From NCBI GenBank assembly GCA_903858085.1, contig CAIOHJ010000308.1:50835-114834 (forward strand): 64,000 nt of DNA, in the 5' to 3' direction. A model generated the notes under the pieces. That model was not told where the DNA came from and did not search any database. It saw only the letters and a program-made list of their open reading frames with translations. This DNA is from an uncultured Chloroflexota bacterium. GTDB taxonomy: Bacteria; Chloroflexota; Anaerolineae; Caldilineales; Caldilineaceae. Each line of letters opens with the position of its first letter. Positions within the stretch are counted from its first letter, which is position 1. This document shows, one piece after another, positions 38,384 through 46,149 of this stretch. Made by a program: the position numbers and the translations under genes.

Positions 38384-39267
38384 GGAGGGGGGACCTGATC
38401 ACGACCTTTTCGATCATCGGCTACGACCCGCATGAACCTGCATGGGGCATTGCAATTGCCTCGCGCTTTCTGGCCGTGGGCGCACGCACCTGTTGGGGTG
38501 AGCCGACGGCCGGTGTCGTCGTCATCCAGGCCTACGCCAATACCGGCAACGGCAAAGAGGGCGTCCGCCTGTTGCAGCAAGGTCTGTCGGCCGAAGCAAC
38601 CATCGAACAGCTCATGGCAGAGGACAGGTATCGCCACCTGCGCCAGATGGCGGCCATCGACTGGGCAGGCAACGTGGCAACCTACACCGGTGAAGGCTGC
38701 ACGGATTGGGCAGGTGGCGTCGTTGGGGCGCATTGTGCGGCGCAGGGCAATATGCTGGTCAACGGTGACGGCTGCGCTGCGATGGTGGAACGCTTTGAGG
38801 GGTCAAGCGGGCCATTGGAACGGCGGCTGGTGGACGCGTTGACGCTGGGCGAACGCGTTGGCGGTGATGTACGTGGCCGCCAGGCTGCTGCCCTGTACAC
38901 GGTGCGCCAGCCCTTTGCCGAAGCGTATGATGTTTTCACCGAGCCAGTGCTGAGCCTGCGCGTGGATGACCATCCCACCCCATGCGGCGAATTATCGCGC
39001 CTCGTCGATCTCTACGAACTGGTCTACTTTGCCACCCCCGAGCATGAACGAACCGCGCTGACGCCCGAGATCATCAAACGCTATCAAGTTGTGCTCCAGC
39101 AGCGCGGCTATTACGCCGGCAGCGCGCATGGCCAGCTGGACGAAGCAACCCGGCGCAGCCTTGGCCAACTGGCACGCACAGAAAATTTCCGCAAGCGTCT
39201 GCCTGCAGAGCTGCCCTGGCTGGATCTGCGCTTGTTGGACCATCTGGAAGGGCGCAAACACACATGA
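38380..39267 (+). CDS. DUF1028 domain-containing protein (putative Ntn-hydrolase) with C-terminal peptidoglycan-binding-like domain
   Basis: 295 residues. Residues 8-200 match the DUF1028 pattern: TTFSIIGYDPHEPAWGIAIASRFLAVGARTCWGEP, GVVVIQAYANTGNGKEGVRLLQQGLSA, QGNMLVNGDGCAAMVERFEGSSGPLERRLVDAL. As I recall, the family is placed in the Ntn-hydrolase clan, so an amidase or peptidase role is plausible. The C-terminal 70 residues (PEIIKRYQVVLQQRGYYAGSAHGQLDEATRRSLGQLARTENF) look like a PG_binding_1-type helical unit, common in this family. Coupled by ATGA overlaps to hyuB upstream and to the epimerase gene downstream, so it is an integral part of the pathway. No signal peptide is evident. Confidence 0.85.
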   Translation: MRRGDLITTFSIIGYDPHEPAWGIAIASRFLAVGARTCWGEPTAGVVVIQAYANTGNGKEGVRLLQQGLSAEATIEQLMAEDRYRHLRQMAAIDWAGNVATYTGEGCTDWAGGVVGAHCAAQGNMLVNGDGCAAMVERFEGSSGPLERRLVDALTLGERVGGDVRGRQAAALYTVRQPFAEAYDVFTEPVLSLRVDDHPTPCGELSRLVDLYELVYFATPEHERTALTPEIIKRYQVVLQQRGYYAGSAHGQLDEATRRSLGQLARTENFRKRLPAELPWLDLRLLDHLEGRKHT

Positions 39268-40376
39268 TCAAGATCACCAATGTGCGCACCACCGTTGTTG
39301 GCATCCCACGCATCGAGCGGCTGACAACTTCCTACGGCAGCACCGACCTGGCGATCACCGTCGTGGTCGAAGTGATGACCGACGCTGGGGTCACCGGTAT
39401 TGGCCAGACCGCAGTGGCCCCGCGCTCCTACGGTGAAACCGCAGAGGGAATTGCGGTCAACATCCAAAAACATCTTGCTCCAGCCGTCATCGGCGAAAGC
39501 CCGCTGGACATCGAGCGGCTCAATCGCAAGCTGCAGGCCGCGCTTCCTCATCACTGGTCGTCCCATGCCGGTGTGGAGTTTGCGCTGTGGGATCTCAAGG
39601 GCAAAGTGTTGGGAACACCGATCTATCAACTGCTCGGGGGCCGCGTACGCGAGGGGCTCGATCTTATGGGGTTTGTCCACCATGACAAGCCAGAAAGGAT
39701 GGCTGAGGAGGCGCAGGAGACATTGCAGCGGGATAAGTTCTCTGTCCTGAAAATGAAGATTGGGCTGGACCCGAAGCAGGATGTTGCCCGCTATCGCGCG
39801 GTGGCGGAGGCAGTGGGGGATCGGGCTCTGATCCAGGTGGACGGCAACACGGGCTACACAATTGCCCAGGCCATTCCCGCCTTGAGCGCAATGGAGGCGA
39901 TTGGCCGTCTGGGCGCAATCGAACAGCCAGTGGCGCGGCTGACCGACCTGGCAGAGATTGCGCGACGTCTGACCACACCGGTGATGGCCGATGAAGCAAT
40001 CTACCCGCCCCAGGATGCAGTTGAGGTCGTGCAGCGCAAGGCTGCCTCGCTGGCGTTGATGAAGATTACCAAACATGGCGGCATTCTCAATGTACAGAAG
40101 ATCGCAGCGGTTTTTGATGGCGCTGGATTGGGGTTGTCAATGGCCATCTATTACGATCTGATTGCGCTGGCTGCGGCGCACCTGGCTGCAGCGCTGCCTT
40201 GTGTGCGCTGGCCATCACCGTACACCTACCTTCACGACACGATCCTTGCGGAGCCCTTTGTCCCCGATGGCCTGTTTCTCCGTCCGCCCAATCGCCCTGG
40301 ATTTGGCATCGATCTTGACCCCGAAAAGGTGCAGAAATATGCGTTGCAACAGTCACACTTGTATCGTCGCTTGTAA
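39264..40376 (+). CDS. Enolase-superfamily (muconate cycloisomerase/epimerase subgroup) enzyme, copy 2
   Basis: 370 residues, full-length paralogue of the left-arm copy. Conserved set: Lys163-x-Lys165 (VLKMKIGLDP), Asp193 (VDGNTGY), Glu220 (AIEQP), Asp243 (MADEAI), Lys267/Lys270 (LMKITKHGG). The substrate-facing 20s loop RLTTSYGSTD is shared with copy 1, while the 50s region (VAPRSYGETAEG versus VDAPFYGESGEG) differs slightly, so the two may accept related substrates. Start ATG 39264 overlaps the DUF1028 stop. The next gene, a peptide-type binding protein, follows after 32 bp. Confidence 0.92.
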   Translation: MIKITNVRTTVVGIPRIERLTTSYGSTDLAITVVVEVMTDAGVTGIGQTAVAPRSYGETAEGIAVNIQKHLAPAVIGESPLDIERLNRKLQAALPHHWSSHAGVEFALWDLKGKVLGTPIYQLLGGRVREGLDLMGFVHHDKPERMAEEAQETLQRDKFSVLKMKIGLDPKQDVARYRAVAEAVGDRALIQVDGNTGYTIAQAIPALSAMEAIGRLGAIEQPVARLTDLAEIARRLTTPVMADEAIYPPQDAVEVVQRKAASLALMKITKHGGILNVQKIAAVFDGAGLGLSMAIYYDLIALAAAHLAAALPCVRWPSPYTYLHDTILAEPFVPDGLFLRPPNRPGFGIDLDPEKVQKYALQQSHLYRRL

Positions 40377-40408
40377 CATCATCGTTGTTCTAACAGGAGG
40401 AACCAAAC

Positions 40409-42028
40409 ATGTCTGACCGTCTGTACAAACGAGTCATTGGCGTCGCCAGCCTGTTTGCGCTGGTTGCGCTCATGCTCACCGCTTGTGTCGCTCCGGCGCC
40501 AGGCGCACAACCAGCAGCCGACAGCGCCGAGGCTGTGGAAGCGCCTGCCGAGACAGCTGCTGTCGACGACAGCGTCTCCATTGGCATGAACGAGCTTGTC
40601 ACCTCGCTCGATCCGCCAGCGGACTGGGCAATTGCAGCCACCTGGATTCACATGAATCTGTTCGATTGTCTGGTCTGGCGCAACCGCGACACCGCTGTTT
40701 TTGAGCCGTGGCTGGCCGAGTCCTACGAGCAGGTGAGTGACAAGGTGTGGAAGCTCAAGCTGCGCGAGGGAGTCAAGTTCCACAACGGTGAAGCGTTCAA
40801 CGCCGATGCGGTCAAGTGGACCTACGAGCGTATTCTGGGCGACGAGACCCTGATCACGCACAAACAGTGGCTCTTTATCAAAGAGATCCGCGCCTTGAGC
40901 CCGATGGAGATCGAAATAGAGACGGTCGATCCAGAGCCTGCGTTCCTGAGCAAGATCTCCGGCACCGGGTGCGGCGTTCAGGCGCCCATCGCCGGAATGA
41001 AACAGAAGGAAGAGGGCAGCGAATACACGCCGATTGGAACCGGCCCTTTCCAATTCGTGGAATGGGTGAAGGACGACCACATCACACTCGCCGCCAACGA
41101 AGAGTACTGGCAGGGTGCGCCGGCGATCAAGACCTTGATCTGGAAGGCGATCCCCGAAGTTTCAACCCGTGTCGCCAATCTGCTGACCAGCGATGTTGAT
41201 CTGGTGCTCAGCGTGCCGGCGCAAGATTGGGAACGCGTCAACGGCAACGAAGGAACGGAAATCAAGCAGTTCCTGACGACCCAGGTCATGTTGCTGGCGA
41301 TGCGGATTGGCCCCTCGGCCAAGTACGAGGATTGGACGGGCATCACCTCCAACGCCAAAATCCGCGAGGCCATCGGCCTTGCCATCGACCGTGCGGCGCT
41401 GGTTGACCTGATCGATGGGATGGGGATTCCAGTTCTTTCCCGCGTCACCCCTCCGACCCTGGGTTGGAGCGAAGAGCTCTACGACCAGGTAGGCGAATAC
41501 AACCCCGACAGGGCGCGTGAACTGATCCAGGAAGCCGGCTACGATGGCTCCCCGCTCACCTTCCATGCCAGCACATCATGGCTCAAACAGAAGGAAGTGG
41601 CTGAGGCGGTTACCGCCATGTTGCAGGATGTCGGGCTGAACATCGATCTGCAGGTGCTCGATGTCACCACCTTCCGCGAACAGATCTATTTCCCGTATCG
41701 CAACGATGAGATCTACATGGATGCGTTGGGCAACAGCTTCTTTGACCCGTGGATCGCAGTGCTCTCCGAGCGCGCCGATCGACGTGAGCGGAGTGGTTGG
41801 AGTGGCCCACTGGCTGACGAAGCAGACCAGCTGATCCGGGAAGCTGCGGTGAACATGGACCCAGCTGCACGTGCGGAGCAGTACATCAAGATTCAAGAGT
41901 TAATTAACCAGGACTTTGTCAACGTCTATCTCTATCAGATGTACGACACGGTCGGCATCAGCAAGAGTCTGGACTGGAACCCGCCGTTGGATGGGTTTTT
42001 GTGGATGGGCAACGCCAAGTTGAAATAA
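40409..42028 (+). CDS. Peptide/nickel-type ABC substrate-binding lipoprotein (family 5)
   Basis: 539 residues. Signal peptide with lipobox LTAC (Cys26), short Ala/Pro/Glu linker, then the SBP family 5 fold: SIGMNELVTSLDPPADW, YEQVSDKVWKLKLREGVKFHNGEAFNADAVKWTYERIL, GTGPFQFVEWVKDDHITLAANEEYWQGAPAIKTL, NAKIREAIGLAIDRAALVD. These proteins deliver peptides, opines, glutathione, or other small compounds. It is probably the capture component for the substrate of the hydantoinase pathway. Start ATG 40409 has AGGAGG upstream. It is followed by a 13-bp stem-loop and two permeases. Confidence 0.92.
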   Translation: MSDRLYKRVIGVASLFALVALMLTACVAPAPGAQPAADSAEAVEAPAETAAVDDSVSIGMNELVTSLDPPADWAIAATWIHMNLFDCLVWRNRDTAVFEPWLAESYEQVSDKVWKLKLREGVKFHNGEAFNADAVKWTYERILGDETLITHKQWLFIKEIRALSPMEIEIETVDPEPAFLSKISGTGCGVQAPIAGMKQKEEGSEYTPIGTGPFQFVEWVKDDHITLAANEEYWQGAPAIKTLIWKAIPEVSTRVANLLTSDVDLVLSVPAQDWERVNGNEGTEIKQFLTTQVMLLAMRIGPSAKYEDWTGITSNAKIREAIGLAIDRAALVDLIDGMGIPVLSRVTPPTLGWSEELYDQVGEYNPDRARELIQEAGYDGSPLTFHASTSWLKQKEVAEAVTAMLQDVGLNIDLQVLDVTTFREQIYFPYRNDEIYMDALGNSFFDPWIAVLSERADRRERSGWSGPLADEADQLIREAAVNMDPAARAEQYIKIQELINQDFVNVYLYQMYDTVGISKSLDWNPPLDGFLWMGNAKLK

Positions 42029-42049
42029 CAATCATGGCGTGAGAGAGCA

Positions 42050-42083
42050 GGAGGGTGAAATCAGATGGCGGATTTCACCCTCC
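42050..42083 (+). other. Intercistronic stem-loop between binding protein and permease
   Basis: ggagggtgaaatc (42050-42062) pairs perfectly with gatttcaccctcc (42071-42083) around an 8-nt loop. It lies 22 bp downstream of the binding-protein stop and 22 bp before the permease ATG. It is equivalent in position to the stems at 24322 and 59912. Confidence 0.75.
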
Positions 42084-42105
42084 CCTCATGTGCCGCGGTC
42101 AATCT

Positions 42106-43023
42106 ATGATCAAATTCCTGTTTTCTCGCATTCTCCAAATGATTCCGCCCCTCTTCGGGCTGACCATCATCCTCTTTGTGCTCTTGCGCATCGGCGGCGA
42201 TCCGGTGGCGCATCTGGTCGATCCAGAGGCATCGGTGGAGGAGGTTGCCAAGGTGCGGGCCGCCTATGGCTTCGACCGTCCCTATCACGAACAATATCTG
42301 CGCCAGCTCGGCAGGATACTTGCCGGCGATTTTGGCGACTCATTCCGCTTCCGCTCCCCTGCGATGCCACTGGTGCTCGAACGCCTGCCAGCCACCCTGG
42401 AACTTGCGCTGGCGTCGATGCTGGTGGCGCTCATCATCGCGATTCCGGCGGGCCTGCTCTCGGCCATCTATCAGAACTCGTTGCTCGACCTCTTTGTCAC
42501 CGTCGGTTCGACGCTTGGCCGCGCCATGCCCAATTTCTGGATTGGCATCATGTTGATCCTCTTCTTCTCGGTTCAACTGCGTTGGTTGCCCGTGTCGGGC
42601 CGCGATGAAGCCGCATCGATTGTCTTGCCAGCCATCACCCTGGGCAGCAGCATCGCCACCACCCTGGCGCGCGTCTTGCGCTCCAGCATGTTGGAAGTCC
42701 TGCGACAGGAGTACATTGTGACGGCCCGCGCCAAGGGAGTCTCACAGGTCATGGTGATCATGCACCATGCCCTGCGCAACGCGCTGATCCCCTTCGTCAC
42801 GGTGTTTGGGCTGCAGATGGCGTGGTTGTTGGGGGGCGCTGTGATTGTCGAGAATGTCTTTGCCTGGCCGGGAATGGGGCGTCTGATCCTGGCATCGGTG
42901 CAGGTGCGCGATCTTGCGGTTGTCCAGGCAGGGGTTTTCGTCTTTGCTTTGGTCGTCATGGTGACCAACCTACTGGTCGATCTATCGTATGCTGTGATCG
43001 ATCCAAGAATCAGATTCCGGTGA
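42106..43023 (+). CDS. Peptide-type ABC transporter permease (DppB/OppB family)
   Basis: 305 residues from ATG 42106. First helix FSRILQMIPPLFGLTIILFVLLRI, then the extracytoplasmic loop with YGFDRPYHEQYLRQLGRILAGDFGDSF typical of DppB, and the EAA-like loop LRQEYIVTARAKGVSQVMVIMHHALRNALIPFVT near residues 200-235. Six transmembrane helices are expected. It pairs with the DppC-type protein that follows. An upstream in-frame ATG at 42055 lies within the stem-loop and is not used. Confidence 0.92.
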   Translation: MIKFLFSRILQMIPPLFGLTIILFVLLRIGGDPVAHLVDPEASVEEVAKVRAAYGFDRPYHEQYLRQLGRILAGDFGDSFRFRSPAMPLVLERLPATLELALASMLVALIIAIPAGLLSAIYQNSLLDLFVTVGSTLGRAMPNFWIGIMLILFFSVQLRWLPVSGRDEAASIVLPAITLGSSIATTLARVLRSSMLEVLRQEYIVTARAKGVSQVMVIMHHALRNALIPFVTVFGLQMAWLLGGAVIVENVFAWPGMGRLILASVQVRDLAVVQAGVFVFALVVMVTNLLVDLSYAVIDPRIRFR

Positions 43024-43028
43024 CGGCA

Positions 43029-43952
43029 ATGCCAACACAACCGCCAACACAACCGCCAACAGCGCAACTTACCCGTCCCACTGCCCGGCCACGCTGGCGC
43101 TGGTGGATCAAACTGCGGCGCAACCCAGTCGGCATGCTGGGCGCCATCCTGGTGGCGCTGGCGCTCCTGGTGGCGGTGGGAGCACCCGTCCTGGCCCCGC
43201 GCGAGCCGACCAAGCAGAATTTGCGCTCGCGCATGATGCCGCCTGCATGGTACGCCGAGGGCGATGTGACTTTTTTCCTGGGCACAGACCAGCTTGGCCG
43301 CGATCTGCTCAGCCGCCTGATCTATGGGGCGCGCATCTCTGTGGTCGTCGGTGTGCTTGGTGTGCTTGTCGCCATGGTGGTCGGCGTCGCGCTCGGCTTG
43401 ATCAGCGGTTACGCTGGAGGGTGGGTCGACACCATTGTCTCGCGCATCGTCGACACATTTATGTCTATCCCTTTTATTTTGCTGGCGATGGCGGTGGTGG
43501 GCGCCCTGGGTCTGGGCAAAGGATCGGGGCTGTTGACCTTGGTCATTGTGCTGGGGCTCACTGGCTGGGTCACTTTTGCCCGTGTCGTCCGCGGGGAGGT
43601 GCTCTCAGTCAAAGAGCGTGATTTTGTCCAGTCCGCGCGCAGCATTGGACAGACCGATCTCTGGATTCTGCTGCGCCACATTTTGCCCAATGTCATGGCG
43701 TCGATCATTGTTCTCAGCACGCTGCAGATCGCAACGGTGATCATTGCCGAATCGTCGCTGAGTTTCCTGGGGTTGGGCGTGCAGCCGCCGACGATTACCT
43801 GGGGTGTGATGTTGGCTGAAGGCCGTGACCACCTGGCAACGTCGTGGTGGCTTGCAACGTTTCCGGGGCTGGCCATCAGCCTGACCGTGTTGGGAGCCAT
43901 TTTGTTCGGCGATTGGCTGCGCGATGTTTTGGACCCAAGGATGAAGCTATGA
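43029..43952 (+). CDS. Peptide-type ABC transporter permease (DppC/OppC family)
   Basis: 307 residues from ATG 43029; a GTG at 43020 overlapping the preceding stop in GTGA is the alternative. A TQPPTQPPT-rich cytoplasmic tail, then a first helix (NPVGMLGAILVALALLVAVGAPVLAP), the DppC hallmark HFLGTDQLGRDLLSRLIYGARIS variant (FFLGTDQLGRDLLSRLIYGARIS), and the EAA loop KERDFVQSARSIGQTDLWILLRHILPNVMASII. No DppD/DppF ATPase genes are present in the window, which is unusual for this class. The stop overlaps the peptidase ATG by 4 bp. Confidence 0.91.
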   Translation: MPTQPPTQPPTAQLTRPTARPRWRWWIKLRRNPVGMLGAILVALALLVAVGAPVLAPREPTKQNLRSRMMPPAWYAEGDVTFFLGTDQLGRDLLSRLIYGARISVVVGVLGVLVAMVVGVALGLISGYAGGWVDTIVSRIVDTFMSIPFILLAMAVVGALGLGKGSGLLTLVIVLGLTGWVTFARVVRGEVLSVKERDFVQSARSIGQTDLWILLRHILPNVMASIIVLSTLQIATVIIAESSLSFLGLGVQPPTITWGVMLAEGRDHLATSWWLATFPGLAISLTVLGAILFGDWLRDVLDPRMKL

Positions 43953-46030
43953 ACCGCAAACACCGGCTTACCTCACGCGACCTGCTTCGTTTTCAGATGG
44001 CGGATGACCCGCAGCTGTCACCGGATGGCAGCCGGGTGCTCTGGGTGCGCACGTGGATGGATGGCGAAGAAAACCGGTATCGGTCGCAGATTCAAATCAC
44101 CCATGTTGCCACAGGTGAAACGCACCCTTTCAGCAGTGGCAACGGCATGGATACCTTTCCGCGCTGGTCGCCAGACGGATGCTGGATTGCCTATTTGGCC
44201 AGCCCTGCCCCCCAAATCAGCAGCGACGCCGCCACCCTGCCAGGGATCACCCCGCCGCTTGCTGCGGATGTTGCCAACGGCGGCGCACAGCTGCTGGTCA
44301 TGCCAGCAGACGGCGGCAGCCCGCGCCAGCTGACCCGACTGGCAGGCGGTGTGCGCAACCCAGAATGGTCGCCGGATGGCCAACGGATCGCCTTTAACAC
44401 CTTTGTCGATCCACTTCATGGGCTGGAATCACTTGGTCAGCCAATCCCGGAAGACCCTTACCAACGTTTCAATCGCGATGTGCTTGTGATCCGCCGCCTG
44501 CGCTGGCAGATGGACAGCATCGGCCATCTTGCCGACTATCGCTCGCACATTGCAGTGGCGGAGCTGAACGGCTCAGGGGTCAGGTTGTTGACCAATGGTG
44601 AATTTGACCTGGGCGCGCCAGGCTGGTCGCCCGATGGGCGCTGGTTGGCGACGACAGGCAATCTGCAGGCGCAGGGCGAGCTGCAGCGCAAGAGTTTTAT
44701 CTACCTGGTTGATGCGACAGCCGGCGCGCCTGCGCAGCTGCGCGAGCTCTTCGGGTTAGAAGAGATGCGCAGCAACGATCTCACCTGGTCGCCCGATGGC
44801 AAGACGATTGCGGTCTGCGGCCACAATGACCCGGTAATCGGCCACTATGGCAATCAGATGCTCTGGTTGGTCACAGTGGAAGAGGGTGCAGCCAGGTGCG
44901 TCACGGCTGATTACGATCGGGCGCTGGGCGACTATTCGCGCAATTCCGACATGCGCCGCTATGGTGGCGATGATGGCCCAGCCTGGCTGCCCGATGGCTG
45001 CACGCTCTACGCGCTGACCAACGAGGCAGGTGCGGTGGACCTTGTGCAGATTGCGGTCAAAGATGGCGCCGTAACCAAACTGACTTCAGGCAGGCATTCG
45101 GTGGTCGCCTTTAGCATGGATCGGACAGGCATGCGGCTTGTGCTTCTCATCGGTGACGACATGAATCCTGGGGATCTCTATCTCTTTGAGCGAGCTGACC
45201 AGAGCCTGCGTCGTCTGACCTACCTCAACCAGGAGCTGCTTGATACGCTGGAGATGACTGAGCCCATCCGCTTCTCTGTGACCTCGGGCACTGTCCCCCT
45301 CGATTGTTGGATGGTGCCGCCGGTCGGGCACAAACCGGGCGAACGATATCCGCTGATCCTGTACACCGGCGGCGGCCCTGGCGGCATGCGCGCCAGCGTC
45401 TTTTGCCACGAGTTTCACCTTTACGCGGCGCATGGCTATGCGGTGGTGCACTGCAACACGCGCGGCAATCATGGCTATGGGCAGGAGTTTTCGCTGGCAA
45501 CGCGCGGCCGTTGGGGTGATCTCGACTACCAAGACAACATGGCCTGTCTGGGCGCAGCGTGTGAACGCTTCGATTTTGTAGACCCAACACGGCTGGCGGT
45601 GGCCGGCGGCAGTTACGGCGGCTATATGGCCTTCTGGATCGCCTGTCGCCATCCAGAATTCAAGGCCGCAGTCGTCGATCGCTCGCTGATCAACCGCACA
45701 TCCTTTGCTGGCGACATCGGCTTTTTGCTCGACCGCGTGGAGTTTGATTGGCGCCCGTTGTGGGAAGCGCGCGAGACCTACATCGAACGGTCACCGATTA
45801 CCTATGTGGCGCAGTGCCGCACACCGACATTGGTGGTGCACTCGGCGCAGGATCATCGCTGTCCGATTGATCAAGGGGAGCAGCTCTATCTGTCGCTCAA
45901 ACGATTAGGCACCCCCACCGAGTTTGTGCGTTTTCCCAACGAGAGTCACGAACTCTCACGCAGCGGCCGTCCCTGGCACCGCGTGTTTCGCCTGGATCGC
46001 TATCTGGAGTGGTTTTCACGATGGGTGTGA
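43949..46030 (+). CDS. S9-family (prolyl oligopeptidase-like) serine peptidase
   Basis: 693 residues. N-terminal TolB/PD40-type propeller blades (LSPDGSRVLWVRTW, WSPDGCWIAYLASP, WSPDGQRIAFNTFV, WSPDGRWLATTGN, WSPDGKTIAVCGH), then an alpha/beta-hydrolase domain. The triad is Ser555 in GGSYGGYMAFW, Asp635 in HSAQDHRCPIDQGEQLY, and His667 in NESHELSRSGRPWHR. This is the acylaminoacyl-peptidase/dipeptidyl-peptidase group that cleaves short peptides or N-acylated residues. No signal peptide is seen, so cytoplasmic. Start ATG 43949 overlaps the permease stop. The coupling suggests it acts on the imported compound. Confidence 0.93.
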   Translation: MNRKHRLTSRDLLRFQMADDPQLSPDGSRVLWVRTWMDGEENRYRSQIQITHVATGETHPFSSGNGMDTFPRWSPDGCWIAYLASPAPQISSDAATLPGITPPLAADVANGGAQLLVMPADGGSPRQLTRLAGGVRNPEWSPDGQRIAFNTFVDPLHGLESLGQPIPEDPYQRFNRDVLVIRRLRWQMDSIGHLADYRSHIAVAELNGSGVRLLTNGEFDLGAPGWSPDGRWLATTGNLQAQGELQRKSFIYLVDATAGAPAQLRELFGLEEMRSNDLTWSPDGKTIAVCGHNDPVIGHYGNQMLWLVTVEEGAARCVTADYDRALGDYSRNSDMRRYGGDDGPAWLPDGCTLYALTNEAGAVDLVQIAVKDGAVTKLTSGRHSVVAFSMDRTGMRLVLLIGDDMNPGDLYLFERADQSLRRLTYLNQELLDTLEMTEPIRFSVTSGTVPLDCWMVPPVGHKPGERYPLILYTGGGPGGMRASVFCHEFHLYAAHGYAVVHCNTRGNHGYGQEFSLATRGRWGDLDYQDNMACLGAACERFDFVDPTRLAVAGGSYGGYMAFWIACRHPEFKAAVVDRSLINRTSFAGDIGFLLDRVEFDWRPLWEARETYIERSPITYVAQCRTPTLVVHSAQDHRCPIDQGEQLYLSLKRLGTPTEFVRFPNESHELSRSGRPWHRVFRLDRYLEWFSRWV

Positions 46031-46067
46031 TCGCTTACGGATCGCTGGGGGAGGAGTTCATATCGCT

Positions 46068-46093
46068 CGTGTTGCGAGCTGACACGCAACACG
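46068..46093. other. 9-bp inverted repeat (candidate operator or terminator)
   Basis: CGTGTTGCG (46068-46076) and CGCAACACG (46085-46093), 8-nt spacer, in the 119-bp gap between the S9 peptidase and aspartoacylase-like genes. The right half belongs to the 18-bp repeat shared with 34452-34469. Confidence 0.55.
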
Positions 46094-46097
46094 TTGC
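46080..46097. repeat. 18-bp dispersed inverted repeat, right copy
   Basis: TGACACGCAACACGTTGC, the exact reverse complement of 34452-34469. Both copies lie in intergenic gaps inside the right arm. Confidence 0.7.
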
Positions 46098-46149
46098 TCA
46101 CAACTTGTCAGCCTGACATCCGGAACCACATACAAAGGAGCATCCTGCA

